Below, piece by piece: positions 17,127-25,655 of a DNA stretch of 64,000 bases. The first letter of the stretch is position 1, and each line of letters opens with the position of its first letter. Where the stretch lies: the NCBI RefSeq assembly GCF_900046475.1, contig NZ_FCOU01000005.1, positions 124,001 through 188,000 of the forward strand, written 5' to 3'. A program made the position numbers and the translations under genes. This DNA is from Collinsella ihumii (lineage in GTDB: Bacteria; Actinomycetota; Coriobacteriia; Coriobacteriales; Coriobacteriaceae). The notes beneath the pieces are model-generated. The model saw only the letters and a list, made by a program, of their open reading frames with translations. It was not told the DNA's origin and did no database searches.

Positions 17127-17645
17127 ATGACAGACACCGCTGCGGCCACATGTGAGGACAGGCGCAGAAAGATCGGCCGGATAGGGCAGATCGTCGCCCT
17201 GATCATCCTGCTGCTTTGCATCTTGTTCTTGGGTTGGAAGGTCCTTCAGTTCGGAAAGGCCGACGAGGGAGCCATCGTCACCCAGTACGAAGGCATGACG
17301 CGTGAGGAGATCCAAGCCGAGCTCGACCGGACGGTGCGCGAGAACATGATGACCGTCTCGGTTGCACCGACCGCGCTCCTCGATGAGAACGGCGATGTTG
17401 CCGTCAACGTCATCAATGAGGAAAGCAATCGATTCCCCCAGCGGTTTTCGCTTATCCAAGATGGCGAGGTCGTGTATCGGTCCGGAACGATCGACCCGGG
17501 AAAGACCGTCAGCTCGTGTCATCCGGACCATATCTCCGCCGGTCCAGCTGTCATCGAAATCCAAGCGCTCGACCCGGAATCCAGCGAAGACCACGGCAGC
17601 CCGACCCGCGTCGACATCTCGATCGTTGAAGCCGACGAATCATAG
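17127..17645 (+). CDS. Single-pass membrane protein of the sortase locus, unknown function
   Basis: A 172-residue protein with an N-terminal cytoplasmic basic stretch, one membrane helix (about residues 20-42) and an extracellular domain of about 125 residues. The outer part has alternating strand-like segments (MTVSVAPTALLDENGDVAVN, PAVIEIQALD), suggestive of a small beta-sandwich. No sortase motif or known family is recognised. It starts 14 bp after the adhesin stop, with AGAAAGGA upstream, so it should be co-transcribed and translated with the adhesin; a minor surface component or assembly factor is plausible. Confidence 0.7.
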   Translation: MTDTAAATCEDRRRKIGRIGQIVALIILLLCILFLGWKVLQFGKADEGAIVTQYEGMTREEIQAELDRTVRENMMTVSVAPTALLDENGDVAVNVINEESNRFPQRFSLIQDGEVVYRSGTIDPGKTVSSCHPDHISAGPAVIEIQALDPESSEDHGSPTRVDISIVEADES

Positions 17646-17693
17646 GCACCCAGTGGCATGAGGGATATGCCACGCGAATAGAAAGGATCGACC

Positions 17694-18290
17694 ATGAGTG
17701 CACGAACCACACGTACCCGGAACCGTCTTGGGACCCTGGCTTGCTCAGTCGGTGTCGCCTGCATGCTCGCCTCGCCCACGATCGCCTTGGCGCAGGACAA
17801 GGTCGTCACCGGCACCAGCGGAACCACCGATGTAACGGTCCAAACGTCCAACGAGAACATCAAGTTTTCCATCCCGACCATCATTCCGTTTGCCGCGGCG
17901 GGCGACGGCGAGCTTGTGGGACCGACGGCCAGCGAGACGCTGATCAAGAACCTCTCGGTCTTTGGCATCCATGTCACCAACATGTCGGTCGAGGAGGAGG
18001 CTCCTTGGGTTTTGGCCCCGGATGCCGAAACAGCTGGGCGAGACAACTCGGTGGACTTCCAGGTGGGGCCGTCATTGAACGTGCGCGATGCGTTCAACGC
18101 TTCTCAGGAAGGTGGCATTGACCTATCAGATAACGAAAACTGGGACATGGACTATGCAGGAGGGGAATCGGACTCCATCCAACTTGAGACATATGGAAAC
18201 ATCTCCCACGCGACCGTCGACCTTTCCGGTGACGGCGCCAAGATAGCCACGATCAGCTGGACTGTTGCCCCTGGCCAGCATGTCTCGTAA
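17694..18290 (+). CDS. Secreted protein of the sortase locus, unknown function
   Basis: A 198-residue protein with a typical Sec signal peptide (basic N-terminus, hydrophobic core near LACSVGVACMLA, cleavage likely after IALAQ). The mature part has the segments TTDVTVQTSNENIKFSIPT and ATISWTVAPGQH, resembling the beta-rich proteins often co-encoded with WxL or pilin systems. It has no C-terminal anchor of its own. Its last 11 bp overlap the start of the next gene, which does carry an LPQTG anchor and shares the STDVTV motif, suggesting the two products may have been one protein or act together. Confidence 0.7.
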   Translation: MSARTTRTRNRLGTLACSVGVACMLASPTIALAQDKVVTGTSGTTDVTVQTSNENIKFSIPTIIPFAAAGDGELVGPTASETLIKNLSVFGIHVTNMSVEEEAPWVLAPDAETAGRDNSVDFQVGPSLNVRDAFNASQEGGIDLSDNENWDMDYAGGESDSIQLETYGNISHATVDLSGDGAKIATISWTVAPGQHVS

Positions 18291-18567
18291 GCGCAACGCC
18301 CCGGCACTTGCCGCACTCGGCCTTGCCGGGGCGCTTGCCTTCGCAAGCCCTTTGCAGTCCCGAGCCGCGACCGCCGACACACCCTCTTCGGCTGGAGGCT
18401 CAACCGACGTCACCGTGATTGCCGCCGAGCAGCCTGAACCCGACACCGAAAAGCCGGAGGGCCTCCCGCAAACGGGCGTCTCGAACTCATCAGGCTTCAT
18501 CGCGGCCGTCGCTTTGGGTTCGGCAACGGCAGTCGCCCTCTTGCGCCCGCGACCCCGTCTTCGTTAG
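18280..18567 (+). CDS. Small LPXTG-anchored surface protein
   Basis: A 95-residue protein with an N-terminal signal (RKRNAPALAALGLAGALAFA), a short mature region (STDVTVIAAEQPEPDTEKPE) and a complete sortase signal: LPQTG, a hydrophobic helix and the tail RPRPRLR. It is almost only an anchor. The ATG at 18280 overlaps the upstream stop; an in-frame TTG at 18265 is less likely. A short anchored peptide after a non-anchored secreted protein suggests it caps or tethers a polymer, which is inference. Confidence 0.7.
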   Translation: MSRKRNAPALAALGLAGALAFASPLQSRAATADTPSSAGGSTDVTVIAAEQPEPDTEKPEGLPQTGVSNSSGFIAAVALGSATAVALLRPRPRLR

Positions 18568-18593
18568 CCGTCGTCATCAAAGGAGGATTGGTC

Positions 18594-20075
18594 ATGATCG
18601 ATCGTTTGCGACAACTCGCGTGTATTGTCTGTCTCGCACTGCTTGCGGCAGCAGCCATGGCGCCGCGTGGCGCCCTCGCATCCGATCTGACGATCCTTGC
18701 CGAGCGCATGGGCGACACAGTGGTCGAACTTCCCCTCCGCGCAACATCACGTATGAGGACAGCGGACGAGCAGGATCAGACCGGGGTTTGGATTTATTTT
18801 GGCGGCTCCACGTCTGGACGCATCACGCAGGTCAACGACTACTTTATCGAAAGCGAACCCAATGACGATGGAACCGTCAACGTTATCGTGCGGACCACGC
18901 TCACCAGCGTCGACTCGAACTTCGCGTACTGGACCACCACCAAGACGATCTACTGCGACGGTGAAGAGGTCGCCTATATCGGACCCGACTACGAGCAGGC
19001 AGGTCCCGGTGAATCCATTTCCCAAGAAGCTCGATTCAGCGTCTCCGGCGGCGGGGTGCATCACATCACCAGCATCGAAGAGGAGTTCAGGGAGGGGACG
19101 GAGACCGCGGCCGGCTGGGATTTCGAGGTCAACGTCCCCTTTGTCATCACCGCCACAGCCGCCACCGGCGGATCCATCGAGCCGGGCGGCTCATCTTTTG
19201 CTTATGAGGGAACATCGAAGCTATACCGCATCGCAGCGGACTCCGGGTATCGCATTTCCAACGTTATCGTGGACGATCTATCGGTCGGAGCCCGACCCGA
19301 TTACCGTTTCACCTCGATTGGCAGCAATCACACCATCGAGGCTCGATTCGTAAAGACCTGGCGCGTCACGGTCGTCGACAGCATCAACGGATCGATCATC
19401 GACCGCCAAACCGTCGATGACGGCGACGATGCGGAAGTTCCCTCCATCCCGAAGCACGAGGGATATCGCTTCGACCGTTGGAGCTCCAGCTTCGACGACA
19501 TCGATGCCGACACGACGATCACCGCGCGCTATATTCGCGTGCACGACGTGGTGTTCTACGATCGCGACGGACGCGAGCTGTCGAGGCAATCCGTCGACCA
19601 TGGATCGGCGGCGACGGATCCCGGCATTCCTCCTCTTGACGGATATACGGCCTCCGGTTGGGACACCTCGTTCATCAGCGTGACGAAGGACCTTTCCATC
19701 CACCCCGTCTACGAGCCGATCATCTCCGTGAGAGTCCCCACGCTCGTCGCATGCACAATCATGCCCGACGGAAGCGTGGTCGAGCCAACGGGTTACCGTA
19801 TAGAAAACCAATCGGTGGTGCCCGTCACGGCATCGGACATGGCAACTGAGTACCTCGCCGATGACGTATCCGTTGAGATGGCCGACGATTCGGGCTGCAT
19901 CTACCGAACCGGAAAGATGGTTGGGCGTCTCGACATCGCTGAGGGATCCTCACAATGTTTCACGTGGCACATAGGAGATCTCGATCCTCGGGAAAACGCA
20001 AATCTTATCGGTCAGGCCGTGAAGGAACCGACGACCGTCTGCCGCGTTACGTTTACGTTTGAGGAGGCGGCGTAG
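18594..20075 (+). CDS. Secreted protein with InlB/MucBP-like repeats
   Basis: A 493-residue exported protein starting at the ATG at 18594, eight bases after AGGAGG. A signal peptide ends near GALAS. Residues 25-175 form a unique beta-rich domain. Residues about 180-380 hold repeats of the bacterial InlB B-repeat (Flg_new) type: GGSIEPGGSSFAYEG, HEGYRFDRWSSSFDDIDADT and LDGYTASGWDTSFISVTKDL, each with a G-Y-x-x-x-x-W core. No LPXTG motif or C-terminal membrane helix is present, so it may be linked by the sortase through an unrecognised signal or held non-covalently. The stop is immediately followed by the sortase start. Confidence 0.75.
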   Translation: MIDRLRQLACIVCLALLAAAAMAPRGALASDLTILAERMGDTVVELPLRATSRMRTADEQDQTGVWIYFGGSTSGRITQVNDYFIESEPNDDGTVNVIVRTTLTSVDSNFAYWTTTKTIYCDGEEVAYIGPDYEQAGPGESISQEARFSVSGGGVHHITSIEEEFREGTETAAGWDFEVNVPFVITATAATGGSIEPGGSSFAYEGTSKLYRIAADSGYRISNVIVDDLSVGARPDYRFTSIGSNHTIEARFVKTWRVTVVDSINGSIIDRQTVDDGDDAEVPSIPKHEGYRFDRWSSSFDDIDADTTITARYIRVHDVVFYDRDGRELSRQSVDHGSAATDPGIPPLDGYTASGWDTSFISVTKDLSIHPVYEPIISVRVPTLVACTIMPDGSVVEPTGYRIENQSVVPVTASDMATEYLADDVSVEMADDSGCIYRTGKMVGRLDIAEGSSQCFTWHIGDLDPRENANLIGQAVKEPTTVCRVTFTFEEAA

Positions 20076-20846
20076 ATGGATCTTGATATCGCGCGGCGCG
20101 CGTTGCGAGGCATCGCCGGCGCAATCTGCCTCGTCAGCACCATGTCGCTCGCAATCTCCTGTGCGCAGGAGCAGTCCTCAGATATGGTGTACGACGCTTT
20201 GGAGCGCAGCGCTTTGGCGGCCCCGGTATCGAACGAAAACACCGCTGAGGGCGATTCGACCACGACGCTGGCCGACGTGCTATCGATCAACTCTGAAATC
20301 GCCGGCTGGCTCACGGTCGAGAACACGTCGATCTCGTATCCCGTCGTTTTACCGGAAGCCGAGACGCCTCGGGACTGGTACCTCGATCACGACGTCCAAG
20401 GGTATTGGAATCCGCTTGGATGCCCCTATATCGACAACCGAAGCGGCACCGATAAGCACCATCTGCTCGTGTACGGCCATCATGTGCACAACTCGGACGC
20501 GATGTTCAGCAGCATTGCTGCAGCGTATCAGGAAGATATCTTCGAGGCGATAGGATCCGCCACGTGGAGCACTCCCGACGGGGAAACGGAGACGTTCTAT
20601 CCGTGCATGGCCCTCAACGTTGAGTCCTCATACGACACCATCCAACGCTTTTCATTTGCAGACCAAGTTGACCTGCAGATATGGATCGGCTCTCTTTCGA
20701 AAGACGCCCAGGCCAAGGCTCGCATGTGGGCCAAACAGATGACGGATGCGACTCGCGTGCTGACGCTGGTCACCTGTTCAAGCGAGCAGCCTGGGCAGAC
20801 GTGGCGCACGCTCGTCGTCTTCACCGACGTCGAGGGAAGAGATTAG
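20076..20846 (+). CDS. Class B-type sortase
   Basis: A 256-residue membrane-anchored transpeptidase. An N-terminal hydrophobic segment (about residues 14-28) is followed by the sortase barrel. The catalytic triad is visible: H135 in VYGHHVHN, C234 in LVTCSSEQ and R244 in TWRTLVVF. The WLTVENTSISYPVV segment and the helix between H and C fit class B. It is the last gene of the surface locus and is the obvious enzyme for the LPQTG and LDQTG proteins encoded upstream. Its stop codon overlaps that of a small convergent gene. Confidence 0.9.
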   Translation: MDLDIARRALRGIAGAICLVSTMSLAISCAQEQSSDMVYDALERSALAAPVSNENTAEGDSTTTLADVLSINSEIAGWLTVENTSISYPVVLPEAETPRDWYLDHDVQGYWNPLGCPYIDNRSGTDKHHLLVYGHHVHNSDAMFSSIAAAYQEDIFEAIGSATWSTPDGETETFYPCMALNVESSYDTIQRFSFADQVDLQIWIGSLSKDAQAKARMWAKQMTDATRVLTLVTCSSEQPGQTWRTLVVFTDVEGRD

Positions 20847-20998
20847 TTGCCGGACTCCTGGAGCACTTCCTCGGTATGGACGGCCTCAGGTGTGGAGCCG
20901 ACGACACCGACCGCATAGGCCAAGCCGAAACCGAGGGCCAACGCCACCACGGCACCGATGAGGTAGGCAATCCAATGGCGTTTGATAAACGAGAACAC
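20843..20998 (-). CDS. Small single-pass membrane protein (51 aa)
   Basis: A 51-codon frame on the minus strand that is easy to miss. It starts with GTG at 20998, six bases after GAGGAGG, and encodes FSFIKRHWIAYLIGAVVALA followed by more hydrophobic residues and a short acidic tail ending EVLQESGN. One membrane helix with basic residues on the N-terminal side is predicted. Its TAA (20845-20843) overlaps the TAG of the convergent sortase gene. Strong ribosome site, codon use and membrane topology support a real gene; no function is known. Confidence 0.7.
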   Translation of the reverse strand: MFSFIKRHWIAYLIGAVVALALGFGLAYAVGVVGSTPEAVHTEEVLQESGN

Positions 20999-21142
20999 GT
21001 GACCTCCTCAAGATGTATCGGTCCTTTGTATGCTAGCAGCATTTTACGCAGCCGCGGCCGGGAGTTCCTCCTCGACACGATTCTGCGTCAATTATCGGGT
21101 ATACGAGGTGACATGTACCCATGCACCAGAAAGGACACCCAT

Positions 21143-21385
21143 ATGACCAGCGAAACGTACGAGCTTTACATCATGCCGTCTTGCCCGTACTGCCACAAGG
21201 TACTCAACTTCCTGTCAAAGCACGGTATCGAGATGCCGATACGCGACATCACCGCCGACCCCCAAGCGGCGGAAACACTCGTGCGCGTCGGCGGGAAGCG
21301 ACAGGTGCCCTGCCTGTTTATCGACGGAAAGCCGTTGTACGAGTCATCGGATATCGTCGACTATCTCGCTGAACGCCTTGCTTAA
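21143..21385 (+). CDS. Glutaredoxin-like protein
   Basis: An 80-residue thioredoxin-fold protein with the dithiol motif CPYC (residues 14-17) in MPSCPYCHKVLNFL, then RQVPCLFIDGKPLYESSDIV containing the cis-proline loop (VPCL) and glutathione-site-like residues. It should reduce disulfides or mixed disulfides in the cytoplasm. The ATG at 21143 follows AGAAAGGA. The usual length is 80-100 residues, so it is complete. It is followed by a strong bidirectional terminator. Confidence 0.9.
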   Translation: MTSETYELYIMPSCPYCHKVLNFLSKHGIEMPIRDITADPQAAETLVRVGGKRQVPCLFIDGKPLYESSDIVDYLAERLA

Positions 21386-21389
21386 GCCA

Positions 21390-21421
21390 AAAGAAAGGGC
21401 CCGGATACGGGCCCTTTCTTT
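21390..21421. terminator. Bidirectional terminator between glutaredoxin and M28-like genes
   Basis: A 13-bp perfect stem AAAGAAAGGGCCC / GGGCCCTTTCTTT with a 6-nt loop serves both convergent genes, with T-rich flanks on each strand. Confidence 0.9.
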
Positions 21422-21430
21422 CATATTGGA

Positions 21431-24400
21431 CTAGGAGCGGCGAATGACCTCGGTGACGACATCCGCTGCCAGCGCGATGTTGGAGGCATCGATGTTCAAC
21501 GGGATGTCCTCCTGGCTGTGCGAGCAAGCGAAGCTCGCGCCGTCAACACCGGCGATGGTCAGCGAGCGCAGGCTGCGCTCCATCGCGGCGTGCGCGTCGG
21601 TATCGACATAAGGCATATCGACCGCGCCGATCTCATGATGGAAATCGGCGGAGACGCGCGAGACCAGGCGCATGATGCGCTTGTCGCCCTTGAGCACGCG
21701 GCGCTCGCCCTCCGTCGAGAGCATCGCGAGCCTGCCGGCGCCGATGCACTCGAGGTTGATCAGGAACACGCCGCGCAGCTTGTCGCGATGGGACTCGAGG
21801 AACTCGCGGATTCCGGCGTTGCCGTGCTCGGATGCACCGGTCGCGACGAACCAGATGTCGTGACCGAGCAGCTCGTCATCGCCGAGCGAGGCGACCGCTT
21901 CGCGCAGATCGTCCTCGGTCAGCAGCTCGTTGCCCGTGGCACCGCCCTTCCAGCCGTCGTCGTTATCGAGCCAGTCGTTCAGGTTCTCCTCACGACGCTT
22001 CTTACGACCAAACAAGCCACGACGCTTCTTCTTATGCGCATCCGGTGCCGGTGCCGAGATGGTGTCGAACGTTCCGGACGCGGGGGCGGAAGAGGCGGGG
22101 CGGTCGTTGGAGCTCACTACGGTGAACTGGGCCGTCGAACCCATGGCGGGCCGGCTGGTGCCCGTCGCCCCAACCGCGGCGAACGGATCGGAACCACCCG
22201 CGGAGGGATCGGGGAGATCCAGCAGCGCAGATCGATTCGTCATGGTGCGGCGCGTCGGTGCGGCAGGGGCAGAAGGAGCGGGGTTCGCGATATCCGGGAC
22301 GTTGATGGAACGCTGACGACGGGCAGGATGATGCTCGATCTCCGCCATCAGAGAGTCCACCGTCTCGGTAGGCTTGACAGGGGCTGCCTGAGGAGCGGCG
22401 GGGGCGGCAGAAGACATGTCGAACAGCTGGGTCGCACCCGTAAGGGGCTTTTCCGGCTCTCCCGCTTCCGCGACAGGCGTCACCTCGGGAACCTTGAGCT
22501 CGCGCTCGGCGAGATGCGGCTGATCCTCCGCCTCCATCACGGGATCGGCCGCTGCCGCGGAATCGATGTCGGCGATCTCGGGCATATCGAACATCACGTC
22601 ATCTGAATCCTCAGCCGTCTTCTCCAGCACGCTCTGGAAGAGCGCGAGGCTGTCGGAGCTGAAGTCATCGGCCGGAGCCTTGGTGTCGGGATCATACGCG
22701 GCGGTCTGGTCGAGCGGATCGACGGCATCGGGATTGAACTCGGCGGTCTGATCAAGAGGCTCGACCGCACCCATATCGAAGGAGACCGTCTCGTCGAGAT
22801 TGACGGGCTGAGCCTCTACCTCGAACGAGCCGGAATCGTCGGTGGACTCATCCTCCTGCGCATCGGTCACGCTCTCGATAACGTCCTGCTCGGGCTCGTC
22901 TTCGTCGACCTCCTCGTAGATGGCCTCCATGACGCCGAGGTCACCCTCGAAGTCGAACTCGCTGAAGTCCGTGATCTCATCGGGGTCGTCGGACACGAAG
23001 GCGTCGAAAGCGCCCTCCTCGACGTCCTCGGACTCACCCTCCGCGGCGGTCGGTTCATCGTCCTCGGAGACGATATCGTCCTCGGCTTCATCCGCGTCAA
23101 GGGTGGCGGACTCGACATCGTCCGCGCCTTCGGACACGGCGTCGTCGATGATCATGGTGTCAGCAAGAGGCTGGGCCTCGAAGACCGTCGTGGCACCGGG
23201 GTCTTCGAGCGCCTCGTCATCAGAATCGATCTCCTGGGAGTCCTCGATCTCGATCGACTCATCGTAAGGAAGCTCGTCGGTCTCGATATCCTCTTCGACG
23301 GACTCCTCGGAATCGACGTATTCGATCGCGTCGTCTTCCGCTACCTCTTCGGCCTCCTCGTACTCCAGAGCGTTGTCCTCATCGAATGCGGCCTCGTCCT
23401 CGACATCATCCGAATCCTCTTCGGCCTCTTCGACAACGTCGAGCTGCTCGTACTCGGCCGCTTCGTCCTCATCGTATTCGGCCTCGCTGTCAGCCTCCTC
23501 GTCAAAGGCATCCTGCTCGTAGCCGCCGTCGGCATATTCGTCCTCATCGGCCGCAAGCACGAAGTCGCCGTTCTCGTCCTCCACCTCATAGGAAGCCATA
23601 ACTGGCTCGTCGAGCTCATCGATCTGGTACTCGTCGAGGAACTCGGGGTCGATCTCCTCGAAATCGTCCTCGTCTTCCCCTGCGTCCTCGAAGCCCTCCT
23701 CGGGCATCTCCTCATACTCGGCCGCAAAGGCGTAGGCCTGTGTCTCCTCGACCGCCTCGTCCTCTTCACCGGTATATCCGTTGTAAGCGAAGGGATCATC
23801 CATGACCGGATATGCCTCGGGCTCGGCGGGCGCGGGCTCAGAGACCTCGTTGACGACCGGCACGTCCATCGGCTCGTCGTATTGAGCATACTGGGGCTCA
23901 TCGGATGCGGGCTGCTGGGGCATGGAGACGGTCGCCGACGCATCGATGCGGTCAAAGCGCTGCTCCACCGGCGCGGGCTCGACCTCAGGAACGATATGAG
24001 GGACCTGATCGACGGTCCTCGCCTCGGGCTCCCGCTTCTCGGCGGGCAGCTGTTCGACCTGCTGCGGAGCGGGTTCCGGAGCGCGGCGGAAGTTCAGAAC
24101 CGCCTTGGGCTTCGGCATGGGAAGCGCGCCCTGCTCGTATTCGATTGCACAGGACTCGGCCACCATGCCGAGCGAACGGATGACGTCGACGCCGTAGCGC
24201 AGGCAGCCAGCGGAGTTGACGGGAAGCTCGTCGGCCTCCTCCTCTTCGGGCTCCTCCTCGACGGGAGCGGGCGCCTCGGAGACGGGCGCCTCCTGGATAG
24301 CCGGCTCGCTCTGGACGGCGGGCTCGCCATCGATGACCTCAAAGACCGTCGTCGCCCCGGCATCCTCGACAGGCTCTTCGACATCGAGCGCGGGCATCTG

Positions 24401-25372
24401 AACGGTCTCTCCTGCGAAAGCGGCCACCTCGCCCTGCTCGTCGGCCGCAACGGGAGCATCCGCTGCGGGAGCGAGCTCATCGGCGGCGTACGCAGCCCCC
24501 TCTTCGAAGGCAGGGGCGTTGTGCTCTTCCTCGTCGGCGACCTCGGGCATCGGATGCTCCACACCCTCGGGCATGAGCTCGGCGTACATGCGCTGCTGCT
24601 CGGCCATGTAATCGCTGAACGGCACGTCGTCGGGGAACTCGCGCGAGCCGCGATAGGGCGACACCGAGTCCATGATGCCCAGCAGGGCGGCGAGCGACGA
24701 CTTGTTGCACACGGAGCCGGACGTATACGGCAGCACGTAGCGGTTGCACAGAATGGCAACGGCGTTGAGCAGCGGGATCAGCGCCACGAGGATGGCGAGC
24801 ACCCACAGCACGATCTTGGCCGCATCGGGAAGCGGGAACAGGCGCAGCACCACGACGATGGCGGGAACCAGGACCGCGAACGGAAGCAGCTTGACCAGCA
24901 GCGGGCGGTATGCGGAGAAGGGAGGCTGCGCCAGGAAGTCTGCGCGCGGAGAATCATAGTGGGCGACCACGACCACGGGGCGGTTGCGCGGCGAGGCGAG
25001 CGGGCCGGCAGCCTTGTGGTAGGCGATGACGTTTTGGGACAGGCCGCCAGAACCAAGCTGGGGGAACGTGATGCGACCGAAGCGCTCGAGCAGGTACAGC
25101 GCCGCGCACAGGATCGTCACCAACGTACCGAGCACGCCCAAAAAGCCCCCGACCCCCATGAGGACCGTGGAGATGAACAGCAGCAGGCAGAGAATGGCCC
25201 GCACGAGTTTGGGTGACGAGGTGGAGGTGAACTCTTGGACCTCCGGCTCGAAGCCGTGCCGCGAGAAGATGCGCGAGATCTCCTCGGCAGCAAGGCGCTC
25301 CTCCTCGCTGCATGCGGGGGTGATGCCGATGTTCTGAAGCAGGTGGTTCAGATATTTTTGGGTATTCGCCAT
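21431..25372 (-). CDS. M28-peptidase-like membrane protein with giant acidic insertion
   Basis: A 1313-residue protein. Residues 1-245 contain an N-terminal M28-like segment (VVVVAHYDSPRADF with H138 and D140) interrupted by membrane helices at about 57-95 and 155-208. Residues about 260-1100 are a low-complexity, E/D/A-rich insertion with recurrent T-x-x-F/M/Y motifs and a basic patch (KKKRRGLFGRKKRRE). The second half of the M28 fold follows (WFVATGASEHGNAGIREFLE, then YVDTDAHAAM and CSHSQEDIPLNIDASN). The bridging Asp of M28 (GADDNASG) aligns to Cys in GSVCNKSS, and the catalytic Glu of GAEEHG is Ser, so activity is doubtful. It stands alone. Confidence 0.75.
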   Translation of the reverse strand: MANTQKYLNHLLQNIGITPACSEEERLAAEEISRIFSRHGFEPEVQEFTSTSSPKLVRAILCLLLFISTVLMGVGGFLGVLGTLVTILCAALYLLERFGRITFPQLGSGGLSQNVIAYHKAAGPLASPRNRPVVVVAHYDSPRADFLAQPPFSAYRPLLVKLLPFAVLVPAIVVVLRLFPLPDAAKIVLWVLAILVALIPLLNAVAILCNRYVLPYTSGSVCNKSSLAALLGIMDSVSPYRGSREFPDDVPFSDYMAEQQRMYAELMPEGVEHPMPEVADEEEHNAPAFEEGAAYAADELAPAADAPVAADEQGEVAAFAGETVQMPALDVEEPVEDAGATTVFEVIDGEPAVQSEPAIQEAPVSEAPAPVEEEPEEEEADELPVNSAGCLRYGVDVIRSLGMVAESCAIEYEQGALPMPKPKAVLNFRRAPEPAPQQVEQLPAEKREPEARTVDQVPHIVPEVEPAPVEQRFDRIDASATVSMPQQPASDEPQYAQYDEPMDVPVVNEVSEPAPAEPEAYPVMDDPFAYNGYTGEEDEAVEETQAYAFAAEYEEMPEEGFEDAGEDEDDFEEIDPEFLDEYQIDELDEPVMASYEVEDENGDFVLAADEDEYADGGYEQDAFDEEADSEAEYDEDEAAEYEQLDVVEEAEEDSDDVEDEAAFDEDNALEYEEAEEVAEDDAIEYVDSEESVEEDIETDELPYDESIEIEDSQEIDSDDEALEDPGATTVFEAQPLADTMIIDDAVSEGADDVESATLDADEAEDDIVSEDDEPTAAEGESEDVEEGAFDAFVSDDPDEITDFSEFDFEGDLGVMEAIYEEVDEDEPEQDVIESVTDAQEDESTDDSGSFEVEAQPVNLDETVSFDMGAVEPLDQTAEFNPDAVDPLDQTAAYDPDTKAPADDFSSDSLALFQSVLEKTAEDSDDVMFDMPEIADIDSAAAADPVMEAEDQPHLAERELKVPEVTPVAEAGEPEKPLTGATQLFDMSSAAPAAPQAAPVKPTETVDSLMAEIEHHPARRQRSINVPDIANPAPSAPAAPTRRTMTNRSALLDLPDPSAGGSDPFAAVGATGTSRPAMGSTAQFTVVSSNDRPASSAPASGTFDTISAPAPDAHKKKRRGLFGRKKRREENLNDWLDNDDGWKGGATGNELLTEDDLREAVASLGDDELLGHDIWFVATGASEHGNAGIREFLESHRDKLRGVFLINLECIGAGRLAMLSTEGERRVLKGDKRIMRLVSRVSADFHHEIGAVDMPYVDTDAHAAMERSLRSLTIAGVDGASFACSHSQEDIPLNIDASNIALAADVVTEVIRRS

Positions 25373-25655
25373 GTGGGCTCCACATCGATTGTCCTTATAT
25401 GCAGACGATGCGCATAATGCAACATCATCCGTATGTAGTCGAAAGTATACCCTGAACTTAAACTACCTGCAGCTTTACATCCCTCTTACCGACAAAAGGG
25501 GTGCGTTTACCCGGCTATCTCCATATCGACTAAAATGGTTGGCCAAAGGAAGCGCCGTATGCGGCCGGTTTCTTTCCACCTGCATACGGCAGTCGCAAGG
25601 CGACGTCTCGCATCCTTTCCGATCACCGTATCTGCAGCAGAAGGGCGTGCGCACG

